A program made the position numbers and the translations under genes. From Acarospora socialis (Eukaryota > Ascomycota > Lecanoromycetes > Acarosporales > Acarosporaceae), in contig JAMYGW020000008.1 of NCBI GenBank assembly GCA_025617375.2, positions 1,302,001-1,366,000 on the forward strand: a stretch of 64,000 nt of DNA. The letters run 5' to 3'. Shown one piece after another: positions 48,143 through 60,485 of this stretch. The notes below the pieces were generated by a model that was not told the DNA's origin, searched no databases, and saw only the letters and a program-made list of their open reading frames with translations. Positions within the stretch are counted from its first letter, which is position 1. The number at the start of each line of letters is the position of its first letter.

Positions 48143-49631
48143 CTACATTATGACCTCGTTCGCGACGTCCTGTATCATACTTGTTAAAACCAGGACGAGA
48201 AGCGTCAGTATCGCAGTGAGACTCACCCGCTTCAACTCCTTGTACGGTAGGCAGACACAGTTCTGCACCCTGACCTCATCTCCGACACCACATTCTTTGC
48301 CGAGGATCGTGATGCTCTGGACTTTGACACCATTCTTGATCACACTCGTAGAATGACTGCCCACTGGCGTTGGGGTGCCTTCAACCCTAGCCCAGGCACC
48401 TACGCGGCTATTCCACCCAATGATTGAGTAGAGAACACAAGCGTCGTGTTTGATCTCGACATCTTCGAGCACGATCGATTCTTTGATTCTCACACCAGCC
48501 CCAATGACTGCACGAGGACCTATTGAGACATGTGGTCCGAGCTTTGCGGTAGGGTCGACGGTGGCGGTCGGGTGAATGAATACGGGCGGTAGGATGTTGG
48601 CGGACGGAGCTGCCAGTTCCTCGGCTCCCGACTGGAAGGCTTTCTGTAGGTAAAGAGCGTTTGCTGGAACGGCAGAACCGGCAGTCTTGATCTGACGCCA
48701 AAAGTCCTTGGTCTCATGCACGAAGAACTGTTTGCTATCCGCCAGATCTGAGAGGATATCCTGCTCCAAACGGAGGACTTCGTTCTTCTCTCCATCCTCA
48801 TCACGCTCCGCGAAGAAGGACGACTCGAGGTTCTCAGAAGAGGGGTAAGAGATCATTCGAGGTCGATCGGAACGCCGCTTGATGGCAGAACGGATGGAAG
48901 GAAAGATGCATTCGGTAGCGAAGAGGTAAACGCCGCAATTGATGAGGTTGGAAATATGTGATTCGGGCTTCTCCACGTAATGTAAGACTCTCTTCGTGTG
49001 TGCATCCGAAACAATGCACCCAAAGTTACTTGCTGCATCGTTGCTGACTCGAGTCCCCAATATCACCGCTTCGGCATCCTTTCCCTCGAAGAGCTTCAGC
49101 ATCTCACCCAGTGGGAATGAGCAGCAGACATCGGCGTTAAGGACGAAGAAGCGGTCAGGCCGCCCCTTCAGGATTGCATCACGGAAATGGTAGAGCCCGC
49201 CAGCCGTGCCCAGCGCTTGGTACTCGCGAAGGTATTGAATGCGAATTTGAGGAAACTCTTTCGCCGAGTCTTTAATGAAGTCTCGGAAGACAGATTCGTC
49301 GTAGTATCCAACGAGGATGACTTCACGGATGCCTGGTACTTTGGCAACAGCTCGCAAGCAGTGCCAGATAATCGGATGACCGGCGACGTCGAAAAGAGGC
49401 TGCCCTAGGTCTTAGTATGTTTGAGTATCGAGATAATGCTCTCGGGCAACAGGTACCTTTGGGACGTCTAGAGACAGCGGCCTAAACCTAGTACCTCTTG
49501 ATGGACCTCCGACCTCGCAGAGAATCAGCTAGAGGCTTGCATAGAGCTAGCAAGAGACAGCTTACAAGGATCACAGCTTTGGTAGCTGCCGTCGCACCAT
49601 TCGTCTTCTCTCTCGTTGGGAGCTGTAGCAT
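48143..49631 (-). CDS. GMPPA-type mannose-1-phosphate guanylyltransferase homologue
   Basis: Nucleotidyltransferase plus left-handed beta-helix protein of GDP-mannose metabolism. Exons 49631-49566, 49513-49457, 49399-48227 and 48169-48143 (introns 52, 57 and 57 nt) give 440 residues. The joins restore KAVIL/VGGPSRGTRFRPLSLDVP and VPK/PLFDVAGHPIIWHCLRAV. Other motifs are VILVGYYDESVF, REYQALGTAGGLYHFRD, FFVLNADVCCSFPL and HYVEKPESHISNLINCGVYL. The helix region has hexapeptides (IHPTATVDPTAKLGPHVSIG). The last exon codes only DVANEVIM. GGPSRGTRFRPLS with the long insert after NCGVYLF is typical of GMPPA, the regulatory paralogue in animals, rather than catalytic GMPPB/Psa1. Whether this fungal protein is catalytic or regulatory cannot be told from sequence alone. 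Confidence 0.91.
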
Positions 49632-51379
49632 GGTGCTCAGTTCCTCGATCTGGTGTGAATGCTTTGGACTCTGGTTTCGGTAGTGAAGAAATTTCTCTTT
49701 TCCCAATTGCAGTTGCCAGGAACTGCAACCAAACGAGTCTCGAGATGGAGCTCACCGACAGAGTTTCGCCAAAAATGTGGCCCTTGCAGGTCACCCGGCA
49801 CTTCTCCCCACACTAAAGCTAGGTAGACCATTTCTGGCAAAATATTCATCTTGATTCTTGGGAATGGGAACAGCTCATCTACAGGAGGTATTCAGAGACT
49901 GAGATCCATATAGTCACTTCATTCCACTACACAAGGGGTCAAAGTGTCGAGATTGGCGGTCTAAGTCTGACAGGGTCTGATCAAGAATGCACATACTAGC
50001 AGCACAGCACCACGCCATGACACGTAAAAACGCGCTCACGCCTCTTACTGAGAACACGTCTTTACTTCTGGCTAAACGATGGTGAAGGGACTGGTGTCAG
50101 CGGTGGGAGTGTGCAGTACAGAGCGATACAGCAAGATCCTCAAGTGCGAGGAGTTCAGACTGCGCAACGGTGTTCTTGTCGTAGTGCACCGTTTAAAAGG
50201 TCTGGTCCAAGAAGCCCCTGAACTTGGCAGAGTACCTAGCAAGACCAGCATCTCTTCCTTCCGTTGGTTCCAAGGCCAGGGGTTATTCAATTCGATCGGC
50301 GTGGCGTGAAGGCATCCTTCCACAGTGTTCACAGCGATTGACAGCGTCCTGTCGCGAGGTCTACTGTCGCTTACAGCTCAACTGTTAGGAAGCTGTAAGG
50401 ACCTGTCAAATTATTCTCTGTGATGGACAGGCGGGTGTCTCAGGCCATGCATGCCACGTCCCGCTAGAGCAGTAAACCCGACTGTTAGAAGATACAGGTC
50501 ACCACAGTTGTGGGAGGTGAATGCTGCAAAGCTACAGCAGAAGTCGAAATAAGCTGTGCTTTGGTGTGTAGGGCTACCGGCCTCGCTTCCAGACTGCGCA
50601 TCTTTGCTGCCATCTGCCGAACTTCTGACTATTGTTTAATAATGCCTGAACATCATCCATCAGGCACACTTCCAATTGGTAGACACGAAACCACTCTACG
50701 CGTATAAGCTATCTGCGGAACGCGACTTGGGCCATGATAGTACTGAAGCTTGATGAGATGCGTACATTTGGTGTTCAAGGGGTTGGGTGATCGGCGAAAT
50801 GTCTCTGGCATAAATAGCGGGCGAAGCATCTGGGTTGGAAAAGAAATCGAAACACCCTATTGTTGCGAATTCTCTCGGTTTGACTTGTGAGAGTGGCTCA
50901 ACACTCGAAAAGAACAGCAAATCTGAGCTCATTCTATACTTGCTGCTGCTTTGACTCAACAAGACTTGTAACAACCCAACCTCTTCCACCCCATTCCGCG
51001 AACCATAGTAGGACATTGCACATTTATTCCTCGTTTTGCTCCAAGTTACTATTTCAGTCTACACCCTTCGCACTTGAAAGTTCTTCAGTTTCAATCAAAT
51101 CAGCAGCCGTGCAGTTGTCGGTGTCCAACGTAAACTCCTCGTCCACAATCAATCTACGACTACTGTCTGATTTTCGGTCGACGATCAACTCATTCCTCTC
51201 CTGTTCCTAAAGTCAACCATTCTTGCTATTCCTGCTATAGCTGCCGGATTACGGAAGTTCTCAGTGTCAACGTTCCCCGAATCATCGGAGCTACTGACCT
51301 CCACCTTTGTCTGACCAGTTCAGATTATCGGTTCCTACCCTAGGCTAGGATTCCGTCCTTAAGCGTTAGACTTGCATAT
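49632..51379. other. Divergent intergenic region, no gene seen
   Basis: About 1.75 kb between the GMPPA-type gene (minus) and the dynamin-family gene (plus). Several open frames exist, but none has recognisable content. No tRNA, repeat array or transposon signature was noticed. It presumably holds both promoters and a long 5' leader of the dynamin gene. Confidence 0.5.
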
Positions 51380-54300
51380 ATGGTCAAGCGCGAATCCATC
51401 ATCCGACGACGATCGCAGCGCAGACCGGTATCCTCAATGGCAGCCCCGGTGAGCTCCGGAGATACTGTCGTGGACTCAGGTTTTGATCTGGACGCTCCTG
51501 AACCCTCGAGCCAAGCGACAATCGTCGACGAAGGGTATCAGACAAGCCATATCGGCAAGGAAGCCATACCAAGATCTTCAGGTAAGCTTGTTTGCAACTT
51601 TAAGTAGCTCTATCTAACCACATGAAGTAGGCACTGTTCCCCCGACCCGCCATCCCACTCATCCACCCACGAACCACCCCCATCACCGATCCCGTGCCGA
51701 CTCGCCTACTTCAAGCGATGGGCTGGAGATCTTGGGTCGCGGGGTAAAGAAGCTCGTGCAAGGCATACAGGAGCTGCGGCAGCTGGGTGTGGAAGACTTA
51801 GTTTTACCTCTACCTAAGATATGCGTGGTGCGTCTAGCTTTTCTTACCAGATGTCATTATCTATGCGTTTGGCTAACCGTTGTAAAGGTCGGAGATCAGT
51901 CGACAGGCAAGAGCTCGTAAGTCCTACATTTGTTTACAGCGTACCGCAAGACGTATGGAACTTACTGCTCTTTAGTCTTATCGAAGCCATCTCTGAGATC
52001 AAGGTGCCCAGGTATGTGACCACTAGTACTCCTTACTGTCAAGCATGGACTTACCTGAGGAAGATCCGTTGGAACTTGTACCAGGTGCCCGTTGGAGATT
52101 AACCTGACCGAGAGCGCCGATGCAAACGCGCGGTGGGTATGCAAGGTTTGGCTCCACAAAAAATATATGCAGATAGTAGACCGCCCGTTGGCCGGGTCTC
52201 GTTCGCGACCGCTTGGACCGTGGGCACCCCAAGAGGCTGAGGACTTCCTATTTGCCACCCTGCACTCGAAAGGAGAGGTTGAGGACGCACTATACTGGGC
52301 TCAACTGGCTACCCTCAACCCAGGCCAGAATTATGAGAAATACATCCCAGGTGCCAACGCCAATACTCCGCACACTTTCACCTCAAAGTTCTCTCCGAAC
52401 GTGGTGAGGCTTGATGTAAGTAGCCTGACCCTTGATTGTTCTGACGCCGTTAAGCTAAGGATCTTAGATATCGGGCCCAGGCTTACCCAACCTATCATTC
52501 TACGATCTCCCAGGAGTTATTAACGTTGCCGAGATCGTACGTTCCTCGCATGACTTGCCATATAATCATTCGCACACTAACGTGCTACTCATATAGGAAG
52601 AGGAGCGTTACCTTGTGAAATTGGTGAAAAACTTAGTGAAAGACTATATCAAAGCAGACAACTGTATCAACCTTCTGGCTCTGGCCATGACCGATGATGC
52701 CGCGAACTCTAGCGCCATGGGTATTATCAAGGAGATGGGGGCTCAGAACAGAACCATCGGTAGGATGTCTCACCGAAACTTCCAGATCAAAGCTTACTTC
52801 GGAGAAGGTGTACTTACGAAACCTGACCGGGTCCAGCCTGGAGAATCGTTCGATCAGTGGAAGTTGATGTTGACTGGTGAGAAGTATAAGGTTGAGCATG
52901 GCTACTTTGTGGTCAAAAACCCCGGCCAGAGCTCCTTAGACCAGGGGATAAATCACGTACAAGCCAGAGCCGAGGAGGTAGAGTTTTTCGAAAGAAATGA
53001 ACCATGGCGCTCAGAACTCTCGCAATTCTCGGAGCACTTTGGAACTACCCGCTTGCAGACAGCTTTGTCACAGAAACTTACCCATCAGATAAAAACAAGG
53101 TATGTGAAAAATCTAGTTCTTACTGGTAGGGTACTGACGTTGGGCCTTTACAAGCCTACCGCATATATGTGAGCAAATCCGTCGGAAGGCCGAATCCATA
53201 GAAATGGAGCTGGCCGCGCTTCCTGAACCACCGGGTGACAACCTACCCATGATTCTCATGGGCAAGCTTACGACGCTTGACCGCCTAATTACCCAGTACC
53301 TGACCGGCGGCTACCCGTATAATCGCTTTCAAAAAGCTTGGAATGGTGTAGCAGAGCAATTTCGCAAAGCAATTGCAGAGTCTCGCCCAGTGCTTATTAT
53401 TGCAGACCCTCCGGAGACTCCTAGGAAGCCTTCCCAGCGTGGTGAACGGGACGCTACGCCTCGGCAGACACCCGGAACGCCCACTCCAGGACGTATGCAC
53501 AACCATACCATTGAGCTACTGGACTCGGACGAGGAGCAGTGCAAGCCGGAACCCATGCCATCCTCCGGTCGAAAGCGTGGTCATGCTGAAGTCCACGGAA
53601 CGCCCGTGTCGACCCCTCGAAAGCAACCCAGATTAATCGATCTACCTCCGTTTGGTACTACCAAAGGTACGAACATACCATCCTTGTAACCATGTACCTA
53701 GGCTGATTGTTACCAGGTCATGCCCGGCGATTTACCTTGATGGATATACGGGATATAATTCAAGATGCGCACGTGGCGGGGATCCCGAATCAAGTTGACC
53801 CCAAAGCTATCGAACGTATGAGTCAAATGTCCGTTGAGCACTGGGATAAGCCGATGAAAGAATTCCTGCAGACGACGGGGGACATGCTACAGAACCTCAT
53901 GTTGGCACAAGTCGATGACGTTTTCGGCGCTTGGAAGCAAACAGCGCTATACGCCGAGGTCATCTCCATCGTGAACGGGTTCTTGAATCGTGCTTTGATA
54001 GCACAGCGGGAGGCGGCGGCTCGAGTCTATAGACTAGAAAACCTCAAACCGATAACGTACAACGCCACGGCCCTCGACCAAGCTCGTGAAAAAGCCTTGG
54101 ATGTCATCCGAGCCCGGCGTCGAGAGGCTCGAATTGCAAGATATCTCGACGAGCAAGAAGGCAAGACTGGGCGTGTCACATCTGGGCAGGACCGACTAAA
54201 GAAGGTTGCCACCATCACCGATACTCAGTTAGGCGTAGATCCTTATCAACAGGAAGTTGGTGTCATGGGTGTACGTTGCTCCGTCTACCATTCCTGGATG

Positions 54301-54690
54301 GTGACCTTACTGATATGGCGACTTAGACTGTCCGCGGGTACTATGACTGTGCGTACTCGCGGTTTGTGGATACTATTTGCCGAGATATCCAGGCCGAGCT
54401 CTTTGCGGACTGCCGACATGGTATTTACAATGAGCTTGAAGAACAGTTGGGGGTCATGCAACGGGACGGTATGGTGATAGTTCCGATTACTCGTAATACT
54501 TCTTACTGACACATGCATAACAGCCAACGAACGCTGCGCTCGCCTTATGGCGGAGGATCCTCAGCGTGAGATCAGGCGTGCTCAACTGAAGAAGGAAAAG
54601 GAGACGTTGGCAAAAGCACAAGGCAGGCTCTCGAGCCTATCCGAAGATCCACCAGACATGGAGGTGGAGGACGATCTCTACACCGCCTAG
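51380..54690 (+). CDS. Dynamin-family GTPase (fungal Mx/Vps1-like) with SIM-like insert
   Basis: Large GTPase of the dynamin superfamily, 904 residues in 12 exons: 51380-51581, 51631-51827, 51888-51916, 51976-52011, 52064-52415, 52468-52536, 52597-52759, 52808-53099, 53155-53666, 53717-54270, 54327-54468, 54524-54690. Introns are 48-60 nt. The N-terminal 90 residues are disordered. G1 is GDQSTGKSS (135-143), G2 VGTCTRCP (157-164), G3 DLPG (285-288) and G4 TKPD (353-356). The acceptor AAG at 52063 was chosen because it restores VPRSVGTCTRCPLEIN. The middle/stalk region holds a Pro/Thr insert with IELLDSDEE (566-574), a SUMO-interaction-like motif, and basic SGRKRGHAE and STPRKQPR. The C-terminus (VRGYYDCAYSRFVDTICRDI, NERCARLMAEDPQ) is a GED-like assembly domain. 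There is no PH domain or membrane segment. A membrane-remodelling or Mx-like role is inference. Confidence 0.92.
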
Positions 54691-55127
54691 CATCTTGGAG
54701 CGAGGGTTGTTCGAGTCTGTGTTCAACGTTACTGTTTGGATACAACTGAACAATATCTTGTAAAGCGCTTGAAGATGTAATGTCAGGTAGATCTCACATT
54801 GTGTTTCGCAAATCAATCTTTATGCGTCAAATCTGAGTAACTCAAAACTCGTCCAGACTCCACGAATAACCCTACCTACCCTTTACCCAGAGGGTACTCT
54901 TCAAGATTTGGGTTTGTGTAGAATGTTTCATCTGAATATCCTTTATATACTGTGAACTGAGGGCATCCACGCGGACTTAATTTCTATTGATCAACATTGA
55001 CTTCAGGGGCGAAGATTCTTGTAGTGGAAAGCCCTGCATCAGCACGGCGGTTTCCGTGACTCAGCACAAACCACAATCGATAACGTCGCGAATAAGTTTC
55101 CCCACTACAACGTACGAACATAGAGCC
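54691..55127. other. Intergenic, KRS1 promoter
   Basis: About 440 nt between two plus-strand genes. A reading frame continues upstream of the KRS1 ATG to 54987 but begins at TTG, so it is not used. Nothing else is supported. Confidence 0.55.
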
Positions 55128-57047
55128 ATGGAGGATTTAGTGAACGCGCAAGTGGGCGAGCAGACAGCGAATCTACACTTGGACGAAGTTACCGGTGAAA
55201 AGCTCTCCAAATCCGAGCTGAAGAAACGGCAGAAGCAGCGCGACAACGAGAAGAAAAAACAGGAGAGGGCGGCAGCCGCTCCACCAAAGGCTGCGAAGAA
55301 GGTTTCTGCTGAAGAGGAAGAGTCGAATCTAACTCCAAACGTAAGTGAAGATGCCTCTAATCCTTCACCTGGCTTACATTGCTCCCTAGCAATATTACGA
55401 GATCCGTTGCGGCAAAATACAAAAGCTTCGACAGAGCAAGGACCCCAACCCCTACCCTCATAAGTTCCAAGTCACAACCGACGTGCGAGAGTTCCTCAAA
55501 AAATATGAGTCGACCAAAACTGGCGAACAGCTCAAGGATATTGAGGTGCGCGTGGCAGGGCGCATCTTCACCAAGAGGTCGTCGGGGTCGAAGTTGGTCT
55601 TCTATGATATCCGAGCCGAGGGCGTGAAGGTTCAGGTGATGTGCCAATCTCAAGAGGCTACAGGGGATGTACCTTTCGAAGCGCAACATGAACATCTACG
55701 GAGAGGCGATATCATTGGGATCGTTGGATATCCAGGAAGAACATCGCCCAAAAACCGGGACGTCGGCGAGCTCTCGATATTCGCCCGACAGGTCATACTC
55801 CTCACACCGTGTTTACATCAGATACCGTCGGAGCATTATGGATTTAAAGATCAGGAACAGAGGTATCGTCAACGGTACCTCGACTTGATCATGAACGACA
55901 ACTCCCGGAACGTCTTTATCACACGCTCTAAGATGATTTCTTACATTCGCCGGTATTTCGACGAAAGAGACTTTATAGAGGTCGAGACCCCTATGATGAA
56001 TGCAATTGCAGGCGGAGCAACGGCCAAACCTTTCATAACGCACCACAATGACCTTAACATGGACGTCTTTATGCGTGTGGCACCGGAGCTGTACCTCAAG
56101 ATGCTGATAGTGGGTGGTTTAGAGCGGGTTTACGAGCTTGGAAAACAATTCAGGAATGAAGGAATTGATCTGACACACAATCCCGAGTTCACCACGTGCG
56201 AGTTCTACATGGCCTATGCGGATGTTTACGACGTAATGGAAATTACGGAAGACTTGGTTTCGGGTCTCGTCAAGCACATCACCGGAGGTTATGAGACTAA
56301 ATTCCACACACAGACTGGCGAAGAGTACCACGTTAACTGGCAGAAGCCATGGAAAAGGATAGAGATGATTTCAGCACTTGAAGAAGCATGCGGGGAGAAG
56401 TTCCCGTCAGGAGACCAATTACATACTCCAGAGACGAACGAATTCCTTAAGCGTATGCTCAAGAAGACAAACGTTGAATGCTCCCCTCCCCAAACAAACG
56501 CGCGAATGTTGGATAAGCTGGTCGGAGAGTTCATCGAGGAAACTTGTATCAACCCGACCTTCATCACAGGTCACCCGCAAGTGATGTCTCCTCTTGCCAA
56601 GTACCACCGCGATTATCCAGGTCTGTGCGAGCGCTTCGAAGCGTTTGTCTGTAAGAAGGAAATCGTCAACGCATATACTGAGCTGAACGACCCCTTCGAC
56701 CAGCGGCTGAGATTCGAAGAGCAAGCCAGGCAGAAGGATCAAGGCGATGACGAGGCGCAATTGGTCGATGAGAACTTCTGTACTAGTCTCGAATATGGAC
56801 TTCCGCCGACAGGAGGGTGGGGTATGGGAATTGACCGGTTGGTGATGTTCTTGACAGACCATTATAGCATCAAGGAAGTTCTTGCCTTCCCGTTCATGAA
56901 AGATGAGCAAAACCAGGGTAAGGTTCAGAAGCCGGCGGCTGAAGTGGTAGGGGTGAAGCCGATGCCGGAAGAGGGTATACGTAAGTCTAGTCTTTGAGCT
57001 CAGCTTTTTCAACCAATTCAGCTGACCTTCGTACAGCACACAAATGA
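55128..57047 (+). CDS. KRS1: Lysyl-tRNA synthetase, cytosolic
   Basis: Class IIb aminoacyl-tRNA synthetase. Exons 55128-55340, 55390-56980 and 57037-57047 (introns 49 and 56 nt) give 604 residues. The N-terminus has the eukaryotic basic extension ([20 protein letters not shown]). Exon 2 opens [15 protein letters not shown], then an OB-fold ([32 protein letters not shown]). The catalytic core has motif 1 near [20 protein letters not shown], motif 2 [20 protein letters not shown] and motif 3 [18 protein letters not shown]. The tiny last exon completes MPEEGIPHK and TGA, which I prefer to reading through into the intron. No presequence is visible, so this is the cytosolic enzyme. It is one of the most conserved genes in the window. 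Confidence 0.96.
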
Positions 57048-57826
57048 AGGAGACTTCGGATGCGTTTTACACCATCTCCTCACACTGTTTGTCACCAGAT
57101 CTGTGGTACGTGGTCTCCACTGCGCTAGCTCTCGCAGTCGGTGATGAATGTACGGTCTTTGAATGAACCAGCTAGAGCGTGAGTCGATTCACATTGTCAG
57201 CACGTTTATGGTACATAGAAAACTAGAGAAAAGCTTAGAGCACGTTTACCGCTTCACAGTCTTCGCTGCAGGCAGGGGAGGCTTTGCTTGTGGATCCACT
57301 ACTTGCAACCTGCACCCTGCCCTTTCAGGCTCCTTTCGTCAAAGTCATCTTGAGGACTTTCTTCTACAGTTACAAGCGTTCAGTGAATTCTCGCTGGCCG
57401 CGTGACATGCAATTTTCACCGTCAGTCACTGCCTGCAAACACGTCACTCCACCCTTGGCACTCCCTGTGAATAACACCTTCCCGGACATCCAGAACCGAC
57501 TCCCCACTCGCACCTTCTCCCCCTTTCCCTCCCTTTCCTCATCGACTACTAACAACAACTATCAGATCAACAGCAAAACAACCAGAACCATCCTTTTATC
57601 CATCCCAAGCCAGACAGCCAGCCAACCGGGAGCGCCATACCCTACAACCAACCACAGAAGCCACCGTTCACTAACGACCATCACAATCACGAGTCAACCC
57701 CTAGCTACCCGCCAGCATCATCACCCATATCCCACACCCCACCCAACCTCCAACCCAACCCAGCCCCAACCAACCCTAACCCCCCTTTGTCCATCAAAGC
57801 CAACAGCCCCAATCCCAAATCCAAAA
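57048..57826. other. Intergenic / long CT-rich leader of the zinc-finger gene
   Basis: About 780 nt. From about 57450 on the plus strand is rich in C, A and T with many short CCA/CCAACC runs, in frame and open upstream of the ATG at 57827. It resembles a long 5' leader rather than coding sequence. No RNA gene is seen. Confidence 0.5.
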
Positions 57827-59181
57827 ATGCCAACTCTCCACCAAACCTTCGTCCCCGTCACCATCCACACGGCCAAATGCGACATCTGCAACCAGCACAA
57901 CCGCAGCGTGCTGTTCCGGTGCGCCGACTGCGGCTGGCACGTCTGCACGCCGTGCTGGACGGAAAAGGGGGGCGATGGCACGCACGTTATGAACGAGGGG
58001 GCGAGAGGGTGGAGAGGAGCGGGGCTCGGTAGGGGTTCTGAGAATGCGAGGAGCGGGGGAGATAGAGGGAGCCAGGGAGCGAGGAGCGTGTTGGGCGCTG
58101 CAGGGAGGGAGAGGGAGAGGGAGAGCGGTCGAGATAGAGATAGGGGCCGAAGGCAGAGAACGGATGGAACTGCAGAGACGCAGACGGGCCGCGTTCGTAT
58201 TGCCCCTTCCTTCCTTTCCTCCCTCTTCCCTAACCCGCAATGATCTGCCTCCGCACGGACGACACTGAAGCCTGTTCGAGGATCTCCTCAACTGTCTGAC
58301 TGATCCATCTGCAGGACACCCACCAAGCCCCCATCTCCGTCGCCGCAGCCGCCGACCTCCTAATCCAAGCCGCCTCCCGCGCCAGCCCTAGCCCCAGCCC
58401 CTCACTCTCCCCTCGCCCTCCCTCTTCCTCTTCCTTTTCAGTCCAGCGTCCTGCTGCCGACGCTGATGCCCTTTTCGGCGCTGCTACTCGTCCCAGCACC
58501 ACCCTTAGGGCTAATGATACGGCCGGAGCGAGCGCGAGGGCGAGTCATCCCTCAGACTCGGCCTCAGCCGCGGCATCGAGACGCGAGAAAATGAATATCA
58601 GCCGCCTGCTGCGGGCGGCAGAGACGATTGATGGCTCGTCGCCGTTGGCACCGCCACCGACATCGCTACCGCTTCGAGCGAGTAGAGACAAGAGGAGGGC
58701 GGCGAGTCCGCTGTTCGTGGAGTACGGATCGGTAGAGGTGGAGGAGGAGGTGGTGGTGGAAGACTCCGACCCTGAGTCCGACCCTGACTACAACGACGAC
58801 ATGACGGGGATAGAAACGGGCATGGGTAGGGGAATGACGCCGGAGCCGCGATCGCCGGACGAAGAGGTGCGCGACGAGGTGCGTGATGCTTGGCCGGGTC
58901 GAGGAGTTCAGATATCTGATGCTGAGCGGGAGGTCGTTGGTGGGTTGAGCGGGGTTTCGGTACCAGTACGTGTTGCTGATGGAGGAGAGATGGGGTTGTC
59001 GAAGGGCGGGAGAGAAGACGGTAGTACGAAACTGAGAGCGGGAAAGGACGATGCGGGAGCGAAGGTGCCGGTTGCGAGGAGGTTGAGGGAACTGTATCGG
59101 AGCGCGGTGCTGGTTAAGGATCGGAAGGGGCGGATGAGGAGGGTTGGTGGGGGGTTGGTGGGGAGAAGGGAGGGGTTGTGA
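57827..59181 (+). CDS. Fungal Cys-rich zinc-binding protein of unknown function
   Basis: Starts MPTLHQTFVPVTIHTAKC, a beginning I associate with conserved uncharacterised ascomycete proteins. A three-pair cysteine module follows at residues 18-46: CDICNQHNRSVLF, CADCGWHVCTPCW, with CxxC spacings that should bind zinc, B-box- or ZZ-like. Next come a Gly/Arg/Ser-rich stretch, one intron, and exon 58315-59181 (DTHQAPISVAAAADLLIQA). The C-terminal part has an acidic stretch (VEVEEEVVVEDSDPESDPDY) and a basic end. The acceptor CAG at 58314 is clear. The donor is less so: GTTCGT at 58193 keeps frame and gives 410 residues, while GTATTG at 58197 would not. The start could also lie upstream because the frame is open, but this one fits the family. 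Confidence 0.72.
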
Positions 59182-59568
59182 CGGGTTGTTGCCTTGAGGT
59201 GGGGTGGGTGGTGGATGTCCGTTTAGATACGGAGACGGAGCGCTGGGTTTGGAGTCTAGGAGTTTCGGCATGTCTTCGGGCACATGACAGGATTGTCCAT
59301 GGTGTTGGTTCTGGTGGCGGCGTCCGAACTGGTGATAGGCTGGCCTTTTTGTTCCAGTGTGCCGTGCCTGGAGCGAGATGAGCGTCACTTCTGGTGCTTG
59401 CGAGCCGTTGAGCAACATAGTCTTAACAGATAGAACCGGAGATGGCTGTGCAATACTTGCCGACAGACCCGGTAGCATATTATCAATCTCAATGATATGT
59501 CATTCTCTCGTCTAGAACGCTGTCAATACCTAACGCCATACCACCACCCACCATCTCAGCTTAAGCTC
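59182..59568. other. Convergent 3' region
   Basis: About 390 nt between the converging zinc-finger and RING genes. No further gene is seen. Confidence 0.55.
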
Positions 59569-60485
59569 TTACGCATACATATCATCCCACTCCCCATCCT
59601 CCTCCTGTTCCTCCTTCGCCGAGCTCGGCGGAGGTTCCGGCTTCTTCAAAAGATCCACCCGGTCGAGGGGACACGTGGGATGGAGCTTCAACCACGGCTG
59701 GATGCACTCAAGGTCGAAGAGGTGGGACTTATGGCATGGGAGGCGTACGACGAGAGGGTATTGATCTGCGCGTCGTGATCGATGTATCAGTAGTCGTAGC
59801 AGTAATCGTAACGGGTGGCGAGATTGGGTTTACCTTCTAGGAACGGGTTGTTGCAGATCGGACACACGTCGTTCTGCTTTAGGGCTTTCTTGGGTATTCG
59901 CTCGAGTTCTGCGCCGAACGGACGGTCAGCACAGGTAGACTTTCAGGCGGACAGACTGAGATATCGTAAAGAGAGCCGGCACATTCGCCCTGTCCGCCGC
60001 CATCCACTTCATCCAACCCCTCCTCCACGCTTCAACGTCCCCTCCCGACCCCCACCCACGGCCCCCGGGCTCAAGCTCCTACTCACCATCCAAGAAACTA
60101 TCCGGCACGCCCTGCACCTCCCTCGGCGGCCTCTCCGCATCACTCATCAACGACTCCACCAACGACTCCAACACGCTGTTCTCGTCCCCGCCGTTGTCCT
60201 GCCTCATGCGCTCGAATGCGTCGGCCAGCGTCCGGAATGCCGCCGAGATGTCCCCCGGGATCGGCACCGCGTGGCTGTTGTTGTGCGCGCGCTGTGAGCC
60301 CGACGTGTCGACGAGCTCGAGCGTGCTGAAGAAGGTGGAGAGGTCGGGCCGGCGCGGGGCGCGTTGGGGGGTGTTGGTGGAAGGGGTTTGTGGAGCGGGG
60401 ATGTTGTGCTCGACTTGAGGTGGGGTTGTTAGTTGCTTGTGATGGCGTTGGTATGGGTGAGGGCCTTACCTTCGTAGGTGGCCAT
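59569..60485 (-). CDS. RING-H2 finger protein, probable E3 ubiquitin ligase
   Basis: Exons 60485-60470, 60413-60087, 59908-59834 and 59765-59569 (introns 56, 178 and 68 nt) give 204 residues. It begins MATYEVEHNIPAPQTPS, with the first exon coding only five and a third codons. The RING-H2 is split by the last intron: NDVCPICNNPFLE/DQYPLVVRLPCHKSHLFD, then LECIQPWLKLHPTCPLDRVD, so C-C, C-H, H, C and C-C ligands are all present. A helical segment precedes it (PGDISAAFRTLADAFERMRQ), and the C-terminus is acidic (KEEQEEDGEWDDMYA). Such small soluble RING proteins usually act as E3 ligases with an E2 partner. The substrate is unknown. All joins keep frame and restore DSFLDELERIPKKALKQ. Confidence 0.9.

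Noticed and set aside
52012-52140. Apparent loss of the dynamin G2 (switch I) Thr motif when intron 4 is ended at the CAG at 52141
   Set aside because: Ending the intron at the AAG at 52061-52063 instead restores VPRSVGTCTRCPLEIN in frame, so the motif is intact.
53500-53540. Nuclear GTPase identity for the dynamin-family protein as an annotation
   Set aside because: Only short motifs suggest it. The family call is kept general and the idea is listed as a finding.
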